64,000 nt of DNA from Phaeobacter sp. G2 (GTDB taxonomy: Bacteria; Pseudomonadota; Alphaproteobacteria; Rhodobacterales; Rhodobacteraceae), in the NCBI GenBank assembly GCA_025163595.1, contig CP104102.1, forward strand, positions 1 to 64,000, written 5' to 3'. The position numbers were made by a program, and so were the translations under genes. The notes under the pieces are model-generated. The model ran no database searches. It had not been told where the DNA came from and saw nothing but the letters and a program-made list of their open reading frames with translations. Below, piece after piece: positions 35,891-44,727 of the stretch (its first letter is position 1; every line of letters starts with the position of its first letter).

Positions 35891-36259
35891 TCAGGCGCCG
35901 GACCGGGTCCGGACGGTGACGGTTCCTTTCATGTGGGGGTGATAGGCGCAGAAGTAGGAATAGTCGCCGGGCGCGTCGAACGTGATGCGTGCGCGGCCGC
36001 CCTTTTCCAGCGTGCCGGTATCCCAGCTTCCGTCCTCGGCCGTGGCGGTGTGCGGCGCAAGATCGGCGTTCGTCCAGGTGATGCTGTCGCCCACAAGGAC
36101 TTCGACGCTAGCCGGATCGAAGGCGAAGCTGGCGATGCGCACCTCGACCTCGTGCGTGCCGTCATGGGCCCGCGCAAGCCCCGGCAGCCCGGCCAGGGAC
36201 AGGGCCGCGCCCAGCCCCCGGCCGAACCCGCGCCGGGTCAGGGGCGTCAGCCCGCGCAC
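35891..36259 (-). CDS. exported plastocyanin/amicyanin-like cupredoxin
   Basis: 122 residues from GTG 36259. A twin-Arg signal (LTRRGFGRGLGAALSLAGLPG) precedes a cupredoxin domain with ligands in APHTATAEDG (His) and SYFCAYHPHMKG (Cys, His, Met). It is a small blue copper protein, either an electron carrier or a copper sequestering protein. It overlaps the DUF4142 gene by 13 nt. Confidence 0.9.
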   Translation of the reverse strand: MRGLTPLTRRGFGRGLGAALSLAGLPGLARAHDGTHEVEVRIASFAFDPASVEVLVGDSITWTNADLAPHTATAEDGSWDTGTLEKGGRARITFDAPGDYSYFCAYHPHMKGTVTVRTRSGA

Positions 36260-36774
36260 GTCAGCCCCGCGACCATGTTCTCCGCGTGCTGCTCGTGCGC
36301 CTTGAAGGTCACCAGCGCGTCCTCGAGCAGCGCCTTCAGCGGCTCCACCGTGACGACGGGGATGAAGCTTTCGGCGACGGTCTTGTTGACGACCTGATGA
36401 TAGCCGAGCTCGTTGGCCGCATAGGCGCAATCGAACGCATTGCCGGTCAGGGCCATCAGTTCGGCCCGCTTGGCGGCCGCACCCTCGACCAGCGCCTGCG
36501 ACAGCCCGTTGTCCTGCGGCGTCACCTGCAGTTCGGCGATCAGCGCGCCCGCCGCCTCGTTGACGGCGCTGTGGTCGCGGATCATCGTCTGGGCGAATTC
36601 GCGCACCGCCTCGTTCTCGGAAACCGCCAGCGCCAGATGCGCGTAGCGGATGTCGAGCCCGCCCGCCGTATAGGCCGTGTGGGCGATCTCGAGGTCGTTC
36701 ATCGGCTCGTCCGCCTGAGCGGCGAAGCCAGTCGTGGCGAGGGCGAATCCAATGGCAAGGGTCAAGGTCTTCAT
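36247..36774 (-). CDS. exported DUF4142 protein
   Basis: 175 residues with a signal peptide ending TTGFAAQA. The helical DUF4142 domain follows, with conserved YAHLALAVSENEAVREFAQTMIRDH and HQVVNKTV. Function unknown; the fold is ferritin-like in appearance. It is coupled to the cupredoxin gene, suggesting they act together in the periplasm. Confidence 0.87.
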   Translation of the reverse strand: MKTLTLAIGFALATTGFAAQADEPMNDLEIAHTAYTAGGLDIRYAHLALAVSENEAVREFAQTMIRDHSAVNEAAGALIAELQVTPQDNGLSQALVEGAAAKRAELMALTGNAFDCAYAANELGYHQVVNKTVAESFIPVVTVEPLKALLEDALVTFKAHEQHAENMVAGLTCAG

Positions 36775-36914
36775 GGGAGTGTCTCCGGGTTGGTGGTTTG
36801 AATGTCACCGATCTGCCCGAGATCATCCGGCGTTTGAATGCCGGAAAGTCCGGAATTCATGCGAGATCGTCCTATGAGCTGGACGTGCCTGAAATTGCTG
36901 ATAAACTCTTGGCC

Positions 36915-37871
36915 ATGTTGGACCTGCTCAGTGACATCCTCACCCGCCTTTCGCTTCGTGGTACGCTTTACTTCCGCACGAGCTTCACGGAGCCTTGGGG
37001 CGTCCGCGTGCCCGCCTTCCGCGACGTGGCACGTTTCCACTTTGCCCATCGGGGCGAGGCGCTGGTGCGTGTCGCGGGGGTGCCGGTCCCCGTGCACCTG
37101 GCGCAGGGCGACCTGATCGTGATTCCGCACGGAGCGGCCCATGTTCTGTGCTGCCGTCACACCGGACCCGACGAGGCCTTGCCGCTGGACGACGTGCTGT
37201 CCCGGTCGGGGTTTCCTGGCCACGGGACGCTGGTCTGGGGCGGCGACGAAAGCCCGCGCGATACCCAGCTGATCTGCGGGCACTACGCGCTGGCCGAAGG
37301 GTCAAGGCACCTGCTGTTCGACCGCCTGCCCCCGTTTATCCACCTGCGCGGCTATGGCGAGGAGGCGGGTCCCTGGCTCGAAGCCACGCTCAAGGTGATC
37401 GGGGCCGAGGCCGGCCGCGCGCGTCTTGGCGGCGATCTGATCGCGCTGAAGATGTCCGAGGCGATCTTCGCCCAGGCGATCCGCGCCCACATCGAGGCGG
37501 AGCACGAGACCGATTGTGGCGTGGCCGGTTTTGCCGACCCCCATCTTGCAAGGGCGCTGACCGCCTTCCACCGTGCGCCGACAGCCGACTGGACGGTCGC
37601 AAGCCTCGCTCGCGAGGCGGGGCTGTCGCGGACGGGATTCGCCGAGCGGTTCTCGGACCGACTCGGCGTGACGCCGATGGCCTATGTCACCTCCTGGCGG
37701 ATGCAGATCGCGCGCGAGGCGCTCGCAGCGCGGGGGCTGACGGTGGCCGAAGCGGCGGAAGTCTCGGGCTATGCCTCGGAATCGGCCTTCAGCCGGGTCT
37801 TCAAGAAGGAGATCGGCCTGTCGCCCGCCGCCTTCCGTCAGTCCGGCTTCGCGCGTCACGAGGCAGCTTAG
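36915..37871 (+). CDS. AraC-family regulator with N-terminal cupin
   Basis: 318 residues. The cupin_6-type sensor domain begins LSDILTRLSLRGTLYFRTSF; the C-terminal two-HTH AraC domain has VASLAREAGLSRTGFAERF and VAEAAEVSGYASESAFSRVF. I use ATG 36915, where homologous domains usually begin; an in-frame TTG 36798 would add 39 residues. Neither start has a clear ribosome site. It precedes the CMD-family gene it probably controls. Confidence 0.88.
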   Translation: MLDLLSDILTRLSLRGTLYFRTSFTEPWGVRVPAFRDVARFHFAHRGEALVRVAGVPVPVHLAQGDLIVIPHGAAHVLCCRHTGPDEALPLDDVLSRSGFPGHGTLVWGGDESPRDTQLICGHYALAEGSRHLLFDRLPPFIHLRGYGEEAGPWLEATLKVIGAEAGRARLGGDLIALKMSEAIFAQAIRAHIEAEHETDCGVAGFADPHLARALTAFHRAPTADWTVASLAREAGLSRTGFAERFSDRLGVTPMAYVTSWRMQIAREALAARGLTVAEAAEVSGYASESAFSRVFKKEIGLSPAAFRQSGFARHEAA

Positions 37872-37875
37872 AGCT

Positions 37876-37895
37876 TCGTCCGGATTCTCGGACGA
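37876..37895 (+). terminator. hairpin after AraC gene
   Basis: TCGTCCG and CGGACGA form a 7-bp stem with a 6-nt loop 4 nt after the AraC stop. No T-run follows, so termination is uncertain. Confidence 0.4.
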
Positions 37896-37903
37896 TCTGC
37901 AAT

Positions 37904-37940
37904 ACACTGCGGACTTTCTGAAATTCATCGTCCGCAGTGT
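37904..37940. promoter_or_regulatory. inverted repeat upstream of the AraC-linked operon
   Basis: ACACTGCGGAC and GTCCGCAGTGT are perfect 11-bp arms separated by 15 bp, 68 bp upstream of the next gene. The size suits an activator dimer site, probably for the AraC protein encoded next to it; a transcript hairpin is the alternative. Confidence 0.5.
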
Positions 37941-38008
37941 TGCCATTAGGTTGGAGGTTGCGACGGCGTCGCTCGTCGTTTGATCCCCAACCGAAAGGAC
38001 CCTGCGCC

Positions 38009-38371
38009 ATGCGCTTCGTCACCAAGACCATCCATGCCTGGCTCGACTACCCCGTCGCGCTGGCCCTCATCGCCCTGCCCTTCCTGCTCGGGCTCGGCAC
38101 CTCCAATCCGCTCGCCCTCACCATCTCGCCGGTCGTGGGCGTCGCGGCGTTACTGCTGACCGTGTTCACCGACCACCACCTCGGCGTGATCCGCGTGCTG
38201 CCCTACAAGCTGCACCTCGCCGTCGATCTGGCGGTTGGCCTGCTTTTCCTGATCCTGCCCTTCGCGCTCGGCTTTTCCGGGCTCGATGCCGCCTACTACT
38301 GGCTGAACGGCGCCGCCGTCGTCGCGGTCATCGGACTCTCGAAACCCGAAACCGCGTTGGTCGCGGCCTGA
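38009..38371 (+). CDS. small membrane protein of the AraC-linked operon
   Basis: 120 residues with four spans (PVALALIALPFLLGLG, ISPVVGVAALLLTVF, LAVDLAVGLLFLILPFALGF, YWLNGAAVVAVIGL). GAAAGGA precedes ATG 38009. No family I can name with confidence; it resembles SPW-repeat-like membrane proteins in layout. It is 29 nt upstream of the CMD gene and likely co-transcribed. Confidence 0.78.
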   Translation: MRFVTKTIHAWLDYPVALALIALPFLLGLGTSNPLALTISPVVGVAALLLTVFTDHHLGVIRVLPYKLHLAVDLAVGLLFLILPFALGFSGLDAAYYWLNGAAVVAVIGLSKPETALVAA

Positions 38372-38400
38372 TCCCTCTGCATATCGAAAGGACCTATCCA

Positions 38401-38949
38401 ATGGCTCGTATCACCCAGATTTCCGACGCCGCCGCCACCCCCGAGGCCGCCGCACTCTTCACCGCCATCAAGGGCAAGATCGGCATGGTGCCGAACCTCT
38501 ACCGCGTCGCCGCGAACCAGCCCGCAGTGCTGACCGGGCTTCTCGGCCTTGGGGAAGCGCTCGGACGCGGCGGCTTCGACGCCCGCACCCGCGAGGCGAT
38601 CGCGCTGGCCGTCGCCGGGGCGAACGCCTGCGACTACTGCGCTTCGGCCCACGCCGCGATCTCGGCCGGCCTGAAAGTTGCCCCTGAGGCGGTGACGGCG
38701 CATCTCGCCGGACGAGCTGATGACCCGCGCACGGCGGCGATCCTGAAGCTTGCGGTCGCCATCGTGGCCGCGAAGGGGATGGTCGTGGACGCGGACCTCG
38801 ATGCCGCACGGGCTTCAGGGCTGACCGAGGCCGACATCGTCGAGGCGGTTGCGAACGTGGTGGCGAACATCTTCACCAACTACCTCAACCACGTCGCCGC
38901 CACCGACATCGACTTCCCGGTCGTCTCGGCCGGAAAGGCCGCCGCCTGA
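38401..38949 (+). CDS. carboxymuconolactone decarboxylase / AhpD-family peroxidase-like protein
   Basis: 182 residues. The redox motif NACDYCASAHAAI (CxxC followed by His) is that of AhpD-like alkylhydroperoxidases. The conserved Glu upstream is in RTREAIALAVA. A small periplasm-independent peroxidase or thiol reductase role is likely. Such genes are often next to cupin-AraC regulators, as here. Confidence 0.9.
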   Translation: MARITQISDAAATPEAAALFTAIKGKIGMVPNLYRVAANQPAVLTGLLGLGEALGRGGFDARTREAIALAVAGANACDYCASAHAAISAGLKVAPEAVTAHLAGRADDPRTAAILKLAVAIVAAKGMVVDADLDAARASGLTEADIVEAVANVVANIFTNYLNHVAATDIDFPVVSAGKAAA

Positions 38950-38962
38950 GCGGAGCCAGTAC

Positions 38963-38991
38963 GCGGCGGCCGCGAGAGGCGCGGCCGCCGC
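38963..38991 (+). terminator. GC-rich hairpin after CMD gene
   Basis: GCGGCGGCCGC and GCGGCCGCCGC form a perfect 11-bp stem with a 7-nt loop, 13 nt after the CMD stop. There is no U-tract, but the strong stem at this place is consistent with transcription termination. Confidence 0.55.
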
Positions 38992-39552
38992 CTCTACAGA
39001 CATCCGTGGTCATCAAATTTTCACAACAAGAACAACATATTTCTCGTATCAGGCGTGAACTTTCCAAGTTGCTGCCAAGGCTCCCGACCGATGCAAGCAG
39101 AAAACGAGACAAGGCTGCCGCACCTTTGTCCCCGCGATGCCCGCTTCTCTTTTGTATCGCTCAAGACCTGTCGCGCTGTGCTCAGTGAGCTGCCTAATCG
39201 GCACGAACGCGCCTGCTCCCGCATCACAGAATAATAGCTCAGAATCTCAGCGTAGGCGGATCCATCCGGCAGCGAAGTCAACTCCTTGGCCGCACTGCAC
39301 GGACATGACCGCGAACCTGTCATCATCAATTGCTCGTCCCCGGAGAACATTTTGAGGCGCCGAAGAGTCCAATCTCTGCCAGCGCACCGAAGTATCCGTG
39401 ACCCAGCGCGAAATCGCTCGATCAAAACTTAAGCATGCGCTGCAAACGACATCGCCGAAATTTTTGAAATCATGGTTGAATCGCCACCATCCGTCATCTG
39501 AACTGACACACTAGACTGCCGCGAACAGGTCGATCCAAAAGCGTATTCACCC
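38992..39552. other. gene-poor stretch before the virD4 end
   Basis: About 560 bp, visibly lower in GC than its neighbours, with no open frame that I find convincing. It separates the cargo from the mobilisation genes and may hold remnants of past insertions. Confidence 0.45.
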
Positions 39553-41466
39553 TCACCCTCCCAACAACTCCTCAATGAAATCCTCCCGCGCATCCAACAC
39601 CGCCTCCCATTCCTTCGGCACCGCCGCTTCCCGCTCGAGCGTCTCCGGCTCTGGTTGCCCGCGTCCGGCCTCCATCGCCATCACGCTCATAGCGCGTGCT
39701 TTGCGGCGTTGCGAACGATCCCGAACAGGCGCGCGTTCGGCTGTTTTCTCGGGTCCATTAGCGCCAACCTCGTCGCCACCATCCCCTCCCCAAGGCCCCA
39801 CACCCTGCACGCTCGGCGGGTACGGAAACGGCTTGCCCTCCTGGCGGGCCAACATGGCCTTGAAGAACGGATCATCGTAGTATTTGATCCGGCTCGCCTT
39901 GATCGGGTGCTGGGGTGAGGCGAGGATGATGACCTCGTCGGGGTCCATCAGTCGCGCCTCGGTTTCGGATAGCAGCGGCCGCTCTTCCAGCCGAGCCGAG
40001 GTCGAAGTCGCGCCGAGGAAGCCCTTGTTGCGGCCATACATCCGGGTGACCGCCTCGCGGGTGGTGCTGCCGACCGCGGCGGAGACCTCCTTCACGGTCC
40101 GCTGGTCGCGGGGTGTGATGTAAAGCTTCAGCCCTGCCCCGTTCTCGAGGCTCTCGCGGCCTTCGGGCCCGTAGATCCGGTCAAGCGAGGCCAGCGACTG
40201 CGCAATCATCGCGACGCGGCCGCCGTAGCTCGCCAGCGAATGGATCGCCCGTTCGAGATAGGGCATGGCCCCCATCTGCTGGAATTCGTCGATCATCATC
40301 ATGACGGGCCAAGGCTCGCCCTGGCCGGGCTCGTTCAGGCGGATCGAAGCGATGAGATCGGCGAACATCAAGCGCAGGAGCGGCGCCAGCGTCGCGATGT
40401 GATCCTCAGAGACCGCGATGTAGAGCGACTGCGGGGTCTTCCGAAAGGTCGAAAAATCGAAGTCGCTCGCCTCGGTGGCCGAGCGCACCGCCGGGTTGTC
40501 CCACTGCTTGAGACCGGCGGTCATAAGCGCCTGGATGTTCGAGGTCAGAAGCCGCGATGAGGCTGAAGCGGCGTTGGTCCAGAGCTCGCGCAGGATGTCC
40601 TCCTCGGCCTCGTCGGCATAGGTCTTGTACTGGGCGTTCTTGTACTCGCCCCCGGCAACGATCTTGTTCACCTCGCCAAGGTTCGGCGTGCCGCGCTGGA
40701 TCGCCAGAAGGCAGGCCGCGACAAAGATCGACTTGCCGGCCTCAGAGAAGGTGTCGAGCGTCTTGTTGTCCTTGTCGAGGAAGAGGTCGGCCAGGATCGA
40801 GACCTCGGTGAAGCGCTGCGCGAAGCTCGGGGCCTTGGCGATTCTGGCGAGCGGATTGTAGCGATGCGTGGCATTGGCCCAATCAAACGGGCTGAAGCGA
40901 TAGACCTCGTCACCGTTGAGGGCCCGCACCCGCGCGGTCTTCTCGAAGTTCTCGCCTTTCACGTCCAGCACCACGACCGAGCCCGCGAAACTCAGCAGGT
41001 TTGGGATCACGAAACCCACACCCTTACCGGCCCGGGTCGGCGCCACCATCATCACATGCGGGATGGTGGTAGAAGAGATGAACTCGGCCTTGGAGGTCGG
41101 CGAGCCGAGTTTGCCGCAGACAAAGCCCTTGCCGGGTGCCTGAAGCATGTCGTTCTTCTTCAGCTCCGCCTTGGTCTGCCAATGGGCGGAACCGTAGTCG
41201 TCGCGCTCCTTCTTCCAGGTCCAGGCCAGCGCCAGGGCGCCGAGACCGATCGCCCCGAAGCCGACGGCACCGAACCCCACCTTGAAGGCGTCGGGGTGCG
41301 CCAGCCTGGTGCCAGCGCTCGCCTTCCAGAGCGCCAGCATGTCGAAACTGCCGAACCCGGTTTTCAGGGCAAGGGTCAGGTAGAAGGCGGCGACGATGGT
41401 GCCGATGACGGCGCCGCAGATCACACCGAAAAGAAGCGCAGCCCAGAGGGGAAGTGTCTTGGTCAT
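39553..41466 (-). CDS. virD4: VirD4/TraG-type coupling protein
   Basis: 637-residue ATPase that docks the relaxase-DNA complex to the T4SS. Two N-terminal spans (LWAALLFGVICGAVIGTIVAA and the VGFGAVGFGAIGLGALAL segment), Walker A APTRAGKGVG at residues 142-151, SVVVLDVKGENF, and Walker B VMMMIDEFQQMG. ATG 41466 is preferred because upstream in-frame sequence reads as non-coding. It lies 16 nt downstream of the relaxase gene. Confidence 0.95.
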   Translation of the reverse strand: MTKTLPLWAALLFGVICGAVIGTIVAAFYLTLALKTGFGSFDMLALWKASAGTRLAHPDAFKVGFGAVGFGAIGLGALALAWTWKKERDDYGSAHWQTKAELKKNDMLQAPGKGFVCGKLGSPTSKAEFISSTTIPHVMMVAPTRAGKGVGFVIPNLLSFAGSVVVLDVKGENFEKTARVRALNGDEVYRFSPFDWANATHRYNPLARIAKAPSFAQRFTEVSILADLFLDKDNKTLDTFSEAGKSIFVAACLLAIQRGTPNLGEVNKIVAGGEYKNAQYKTYADEAEEDILRELWTNAASASSRLLTSNIQALMTAGLKQWDNPAVRSATEASDFDFSTFRKTPQSLYIAVSEDHIATLAPLLRLMFADLIASIRLNEPGQGEPWPVMMMIDEFQQMGAMPYLERAIHSLASYGGRVAMIAQSLASLDRIYGPEGRESLENGAGLKLYITPRDQRTVKEVSAAVGSTTREAVTRMYGRNKGFLGATSTSARLEERPLLSETEARLMDPDEVIILASPQHPIKASRIKYYDDPFFKAMLARQEGKPFPYPPSVQGVGPWGGDGGDEVGANGPEKTAERAPVRDRSQRRKARAMSVMAMEAGRGQPEPETLEREAAVPKEWEAVLDAREDFIEELLGG

Positions 41467-41482
41467 GGTGGCTATCTCCCCT

Positions 41483-43411
41483 TTAGAATTCCATCTCGTC
41501 ATCGAGACCGCGGTCCCGACCGAGATCACGCCCCAACTCCTGCGCCTCCTGCTGGCCGCGCAATCGCGCCACCTCGGTCGCCTTATCCTGCTGCAACCCG
41601 GCGGCACGGTCGGTGAAGACCTGATCGCCGGTCTCCTCAAACGTCATCTCCAGAAACTCCTGCGTGACAGTGATCTGGTCGAGCTTGCTCGGCAGGGCCG
41701 CGTCCAGCACCTCGTAGTTGCCACGGCGTAGCTCGGCCAAGCCCTCTTCGCCCAGCTCCTTGAAAAGCTCGGATTGCAGGGTCCGCTCGAGCACCTCTTC
41801 CTGTTCTTCGGTGAGCTTGCCATCCCGCAACATGTCGGCGAGGTCCTGCAGGTAGGGATTGGGCGTCCGGTCGTCCTCGTCGATGAGAGGCAAGGTCGCC
41901 TCCTCCTCGTCCGCGAGGGTCCGGCCGATCTCGACGCCCATCTCCTTCGCGCGTTCCATAAGCGCGTCCATCACCCCGTCGACCTTCTCGAGCGCGACAT
42001 CCAGTTGGTCGTCATTGGCCGTCTCAACGCTGAGGCCATCCTTCGCCAGCACCGCGTTCATGTCCCGCTCGACCCAGTCCTGTGCCATGCCGTAGTTCCG
42101 CGTGCCACCCGCCGCGATCCGGGCCACCAGCTCTTCGCTGTCCATGCCTGCCTCTTCGGCGCGCTCGAGCACGTCACGCAGCCCTTCATCATTGCCAGCC
42201 TGAAGTGCCGCGATCAGCACCTCGCTGCCCGCCCCCGGCGGATAGGGTTCTTCAAGCTGCTTGCCGAAGCGCGCGCGCAAATCCGGGTCGGGCACCATCT
42301 GCGAGAGATCCGCGATGATCGGCGCGGCCTTGGCCTCGAACGCGGCACGCTCGGCCGGGTCCAGTTCTTCGGCCTTGAGCCTCAGCGCTTCGATCGTGCG
42401 CTCTGAATAGTCGATCGCGTCACCGACGGTCTTGATGTCCTTCATGTCTATCTCTCCTTCGGTGAAGTTCCACGGCGTGCCGGAACCAAGCCCGTCCGCC
42501 ATGCCGCGCACGGCGCGCGCCATGTGGCGCTGGTCCATCCGGTCCAACAGGTCGGCGAGGTTTCTGTAGTCCTTGGCGAAGCCCACGACCTGTGCCTGCG
42601 CGATTGCGGATTCCTGGGCCGTCATGACAATCTCGCGCGGCAGGCGGGCCTCTTCCTTGGCGCGGTAGATTTCCTCGATGCCTGCAGGCTTCTCGAAGAT
42701 GCCGCGCTCGAGCCGGGTGGTGGCGTCGAGCATGACGCCATAGCCTTCCGCGATCTCCGCCTGCTTCTCGCGCATGAGCTGCGGCGACATCACGCCTTCG
42801 GCCCAGCAGGAAAACCAGGTGCCCTTCTCGACGCCGCGATTGTTCAGGATGATATGCGTGTGCTTGTGCGCCCGGTCGTCATGGACCGCGAGCACATAGT
42901 CCCACTGATCGCCATATTCGCCGCTCTCGAAGAAATGCTCCGTCCAGTCCATGGCGATGTCGCGCACCTGGTCGACCGTCACGTCGGTCGGGAAGGACAG
43001 CAGCATGTGCGAGGTAAACCCGAGCTTGGTCGAGCCGCGCCAGGTCACGGCCCAGTCCTCGATGATGTCCTCTTTCTGCTCCTCAGAAAGCACCGCCGCA
43101 TCGGTCAGCGCGTTGGTCATCGTCGAGTAGGTGTAGACCGCCTTGTCATTGATGTAGGAGAGCTGCGCCCCGAGCGAAGCACGCGTCTTGCAGCCTCCGG
43201 CCCGGATCCGCTTGAAGACCGCCGCGCGGCTCTGACCCGACGCCGCCTTCAGCGCGTTGCGTGCCGACAGGGATCCGACGCGTATGAAACTGCGACCCTG
43301 CCGACGCCCTGCCAGCCGGGCGGCGATCCGCGCCGCGGCCTGGCCCCGGATGCGCTCATCCTCCCAGAGCCGCCCCATGACCGAGGTGTAGAGGGCGAGG
43401 GGATCAGCCAT
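41483..43411 (-). CDS. VirD2-type conjugative relaxase
   Basis: 642 residues. The N-terminal third is the relaxase: a Tyr-rich motif I (LSYINDKAVYTYST, about residues 85-98) and the metal-binding triad VHDDRAHKHTHIILNN (His 177, 182, 184, 186), as in MOB-P/VirD2 enzymes. The rest is a long, acidic, helical region with repeated Glu/Asp, likely for recruitment. It nicks oriT and pilots the T-strand. ATG 43411; TTG 43420 is an alternative. Confidence 0.9.
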   Translation of the reverse strand: MADPLALYTSVMGRLWEDERIRGQAAARIAARLAGRRQGRSFIRVGSLSARNALKAASGQSRAAVFKRIRAGGCKTRASLGAQLSYINDKAVYTYSTMTNALTDAAVLSEEQKEDIIEDWAVTWRGSTKLGFTSHMLLSFPTDVTVDQVRDIAMDWTEHFFESGEYGDQWDYVLAVHDDRAHKHTHIILNNRGVEKGTWFSCWAEGVMSPQLMREKQAEIAEGYGVMLDATTRLERGIFEKPAGIEEIYRAKEEARLPREIVMTAQESAIAQAQVVGFAKDYRNLADLLDRMDQRHMARAVRGMADGLGSGTPWNFTEGEIDMKDIKTVGDAIDYSERTIEALRLKAEELDPAERAAFEAKAAPIIADLSQMVPDPDLRARFGKQLEEPYPPGAGSEVLIAALQAGNDEGLRDVLERAEEAGMDSEELVARIAAGGTRNYGMAQDWVERDMNAVLAKDGLSVETANDDQLDVALEKVDGVMDALMERAKEMGVEIGRTLADEEEATLPLIDEDDRTPNPYLQDLADMLRDGKLTEEQEEVLERTLQSELFKELGEEGLAELRRGNYEVLDAALPSKLDQITVTQEFLEMTFEETGDQVFTDRAAGLQQDKATEVARLRGQQEAQELGRDLGRDRGLDDEMEF

Positions 43412-44024
43412 TACTGACAAGCCTCAATCCGCGTTCGATCGTGCGCGGGGTGCCCTCCAGAACCGCGCCATCCGCCCCCTGCCCTTCTTCCTTTTGCGGC
43501 CACTCCTGATGACGCAGCGCCTGCGCCGCATCCTTCATCCGGCCCATCTCACGGCTCATGGACTGCGCCAGATCGAGCAGCTCGATCAGCACCGCGCGAT
43601 CCGCCTCCGAGACCACGAGCCGACCACGATGGACCGCCTTGGCGAGGGCCAGTCCGGCGTCGCTGACATCCTTAGCCCGACGCCATGCGGCGCAGAATTC
43701 CACGACCAGATCGCGCGGCACATCGAGGAATCCGCACCGTCCGCGCAGCACCGCATTGAGCGCCTGCGACCGGTTGGCATAGCCCCGTTCGCGCCACTCC
43801 GCATCGAAGGCGTCGATGTCGGTTCGGCTGGCTCGGAACGCCACCGTCTCGCTCGGTTCGCGCACCGCGATCCCCTCGCCCGCCTCTTCTTTCGCAAGCC
43901 GGTTCACATGGCGCGGAGAGATGCCAAACGCCGCCGCCAGCTCCTTCGCGCTCTCGCCCGCTGCAAAGCGCCGCGCGACTTCGATGCGCTCTTCAAGCTT
44001 CAGGTTTTTCGCTGGCCTCGGCAC
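43404..44024 (-). CDS. relaxosome accessory (MobC-like) protein with HTH
   Basis: 206 residues from GTG 44024, preceded by GGGAGAA. It starts VPRPAKNLKLEERIEVARRF, with an HTH segment (AKELAAAFGISPRHVNRLAKEEAG) and a ribbon-helix-helix-like strand (ETVAFRASRTDIDAFDAEWRE), followed by a helical C-terminus. It probably binds oriT and helps the relaxase. It overlaps the relaxase start by 8 nt. Confidence 0.78.
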   Translation of the reverse strand: MPRPAKNLKLEERIEVARRFAAGESAKELAAAFGISPRHVNRLAKEEAGEGIAVREPSETVAFRASRTDIDAFDAEWRERGYANRSQALNAVLRGRCGFLDVPRDLVVEFCAAWRRAKDVSDAGLALAKAVHRGRLVVSEADRAVLIELLDLAQSMSREMGRMKDAAQALRHQEWPQKEEGQGADGAVLEGTPRTIERGLRLVSNG

Positions 44025-44158
44025 TAGGACGTTCTCCCGCTTCCCAGAAAAGGATGCATGCGCAGACGCGCGCGAGGCAGCGATTGCCCGCAATCGCGTT
44101 CGCGTGCGGCGGAGCATTCAACTTTGCGGGAAACGCCCATGACAGACCCCTCGGACAA

Positions 44159-44187
44159 AATGTGCAAACATTGGGCATATCCTGCCA
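44159..44187 (+). other. candidate origin of transfer (oriT)
   Basis: AATGT-GCAA-ACATT (44159-44172) is a perfect inverted repeat. Three bases later comes CATATCCTGCCA (44176-44187), which matches the nick-region consensus of RP4 and Ti borders (YATCCTG/Y), with the nick expected after 44184. The arrangement of inverted repeat then nic is that of P-type oriTs. It is in the non-coding region upstream of the accessory/relaxase genes, whose relaxase is of the matching family. Apart from this site and the hairpin at 44514, I see no gene in 44025-44550. Confidence 0.55.
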
Positions 44188-44513
44188 ACGTCTTCCTTAT
44201 CTCCTTCGCTTATACTTCAATACATCACATTGTGCAATATTACGTTTTGCGTGTCGTATCTTTTTGCTGACATTGGACGCCATCAAGACCGCGCGTAGCG
44301 GCGCGACATGGAACGAGTCCCGCCCTCATCGATGCAGGACAACCAGGTCGAAAAAGCTTCCGAAACTTGTGCTCGAGCCGCACGCGACGACGAGCAGTCC
44401 AAGCGCCCGAACCAGCCACGGATCGGGCGCCAGGAACACGAAGACGGCCCGCGCGAGATAGCGCGGGTAACACCCTGTGAGGGCGTCACGAAGCTTCAGA
44501 GAGACGGCGTCAG

Positions 44514-44543
44514 ACCCCTGCGGATCCGAAGACCCGCAGGGGT
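44514..44543 (-). terminator. hairpin downstream of the 58-residue gene
   Basis: ACCCCTGCGG and CCGCAGGGGT form a perfect 10-bp stem with a 10-nt loop, 7 nt beyond the stop on the minus strand. No U-run follows; it is probably a terminator of a GC-rich genome type. Confidence 0.55.
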
Positions 44544-44550
44544 GTCTGGG

Positions 44551-44727
44551 TCAGTGACCCTGTCCCTGATTGTGCAGATCGTCGTAGCGGCTGCGGGCGA
44601 TCAGCGCCTCGGTCTCGAGGCTGTCGAGGGTCTCGGGATGGGCGTCTTCATCAAAGGCGGCGAGGTAGGCCTCGAAGGCCATGTCGGCTTGCAGTTCGGC
44701 GAGGTCGATGGATTGTTCGAGTGTCAT
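44551..44727 (-). CDS. 58-residue acidic protein
   Basis: Small soluble protein, MTLEQSIDLAELQADMAFEA..., rich in Glu and Asp and predicted helical. AAAGGA is well placed before the ATG and a hairpin follows the stop, which support a real gene. Unknown function; it lies between the mobilisation genes and DUF736, where conjugation-linked small genes are common. Confidence 0.65.
   Translation of the reverse strand: MTLEQSIDLAELQADMAFEAYLAAFDEDAHPETLDSLETEALIARSRYDDLHNQGQGH

Noticed and set aside
39021..39425. 134-codon minus-strand frame in the gene-poor stretch
   Set aside because: No motif, no ribosome site and irregular composition; not supported as a gene.
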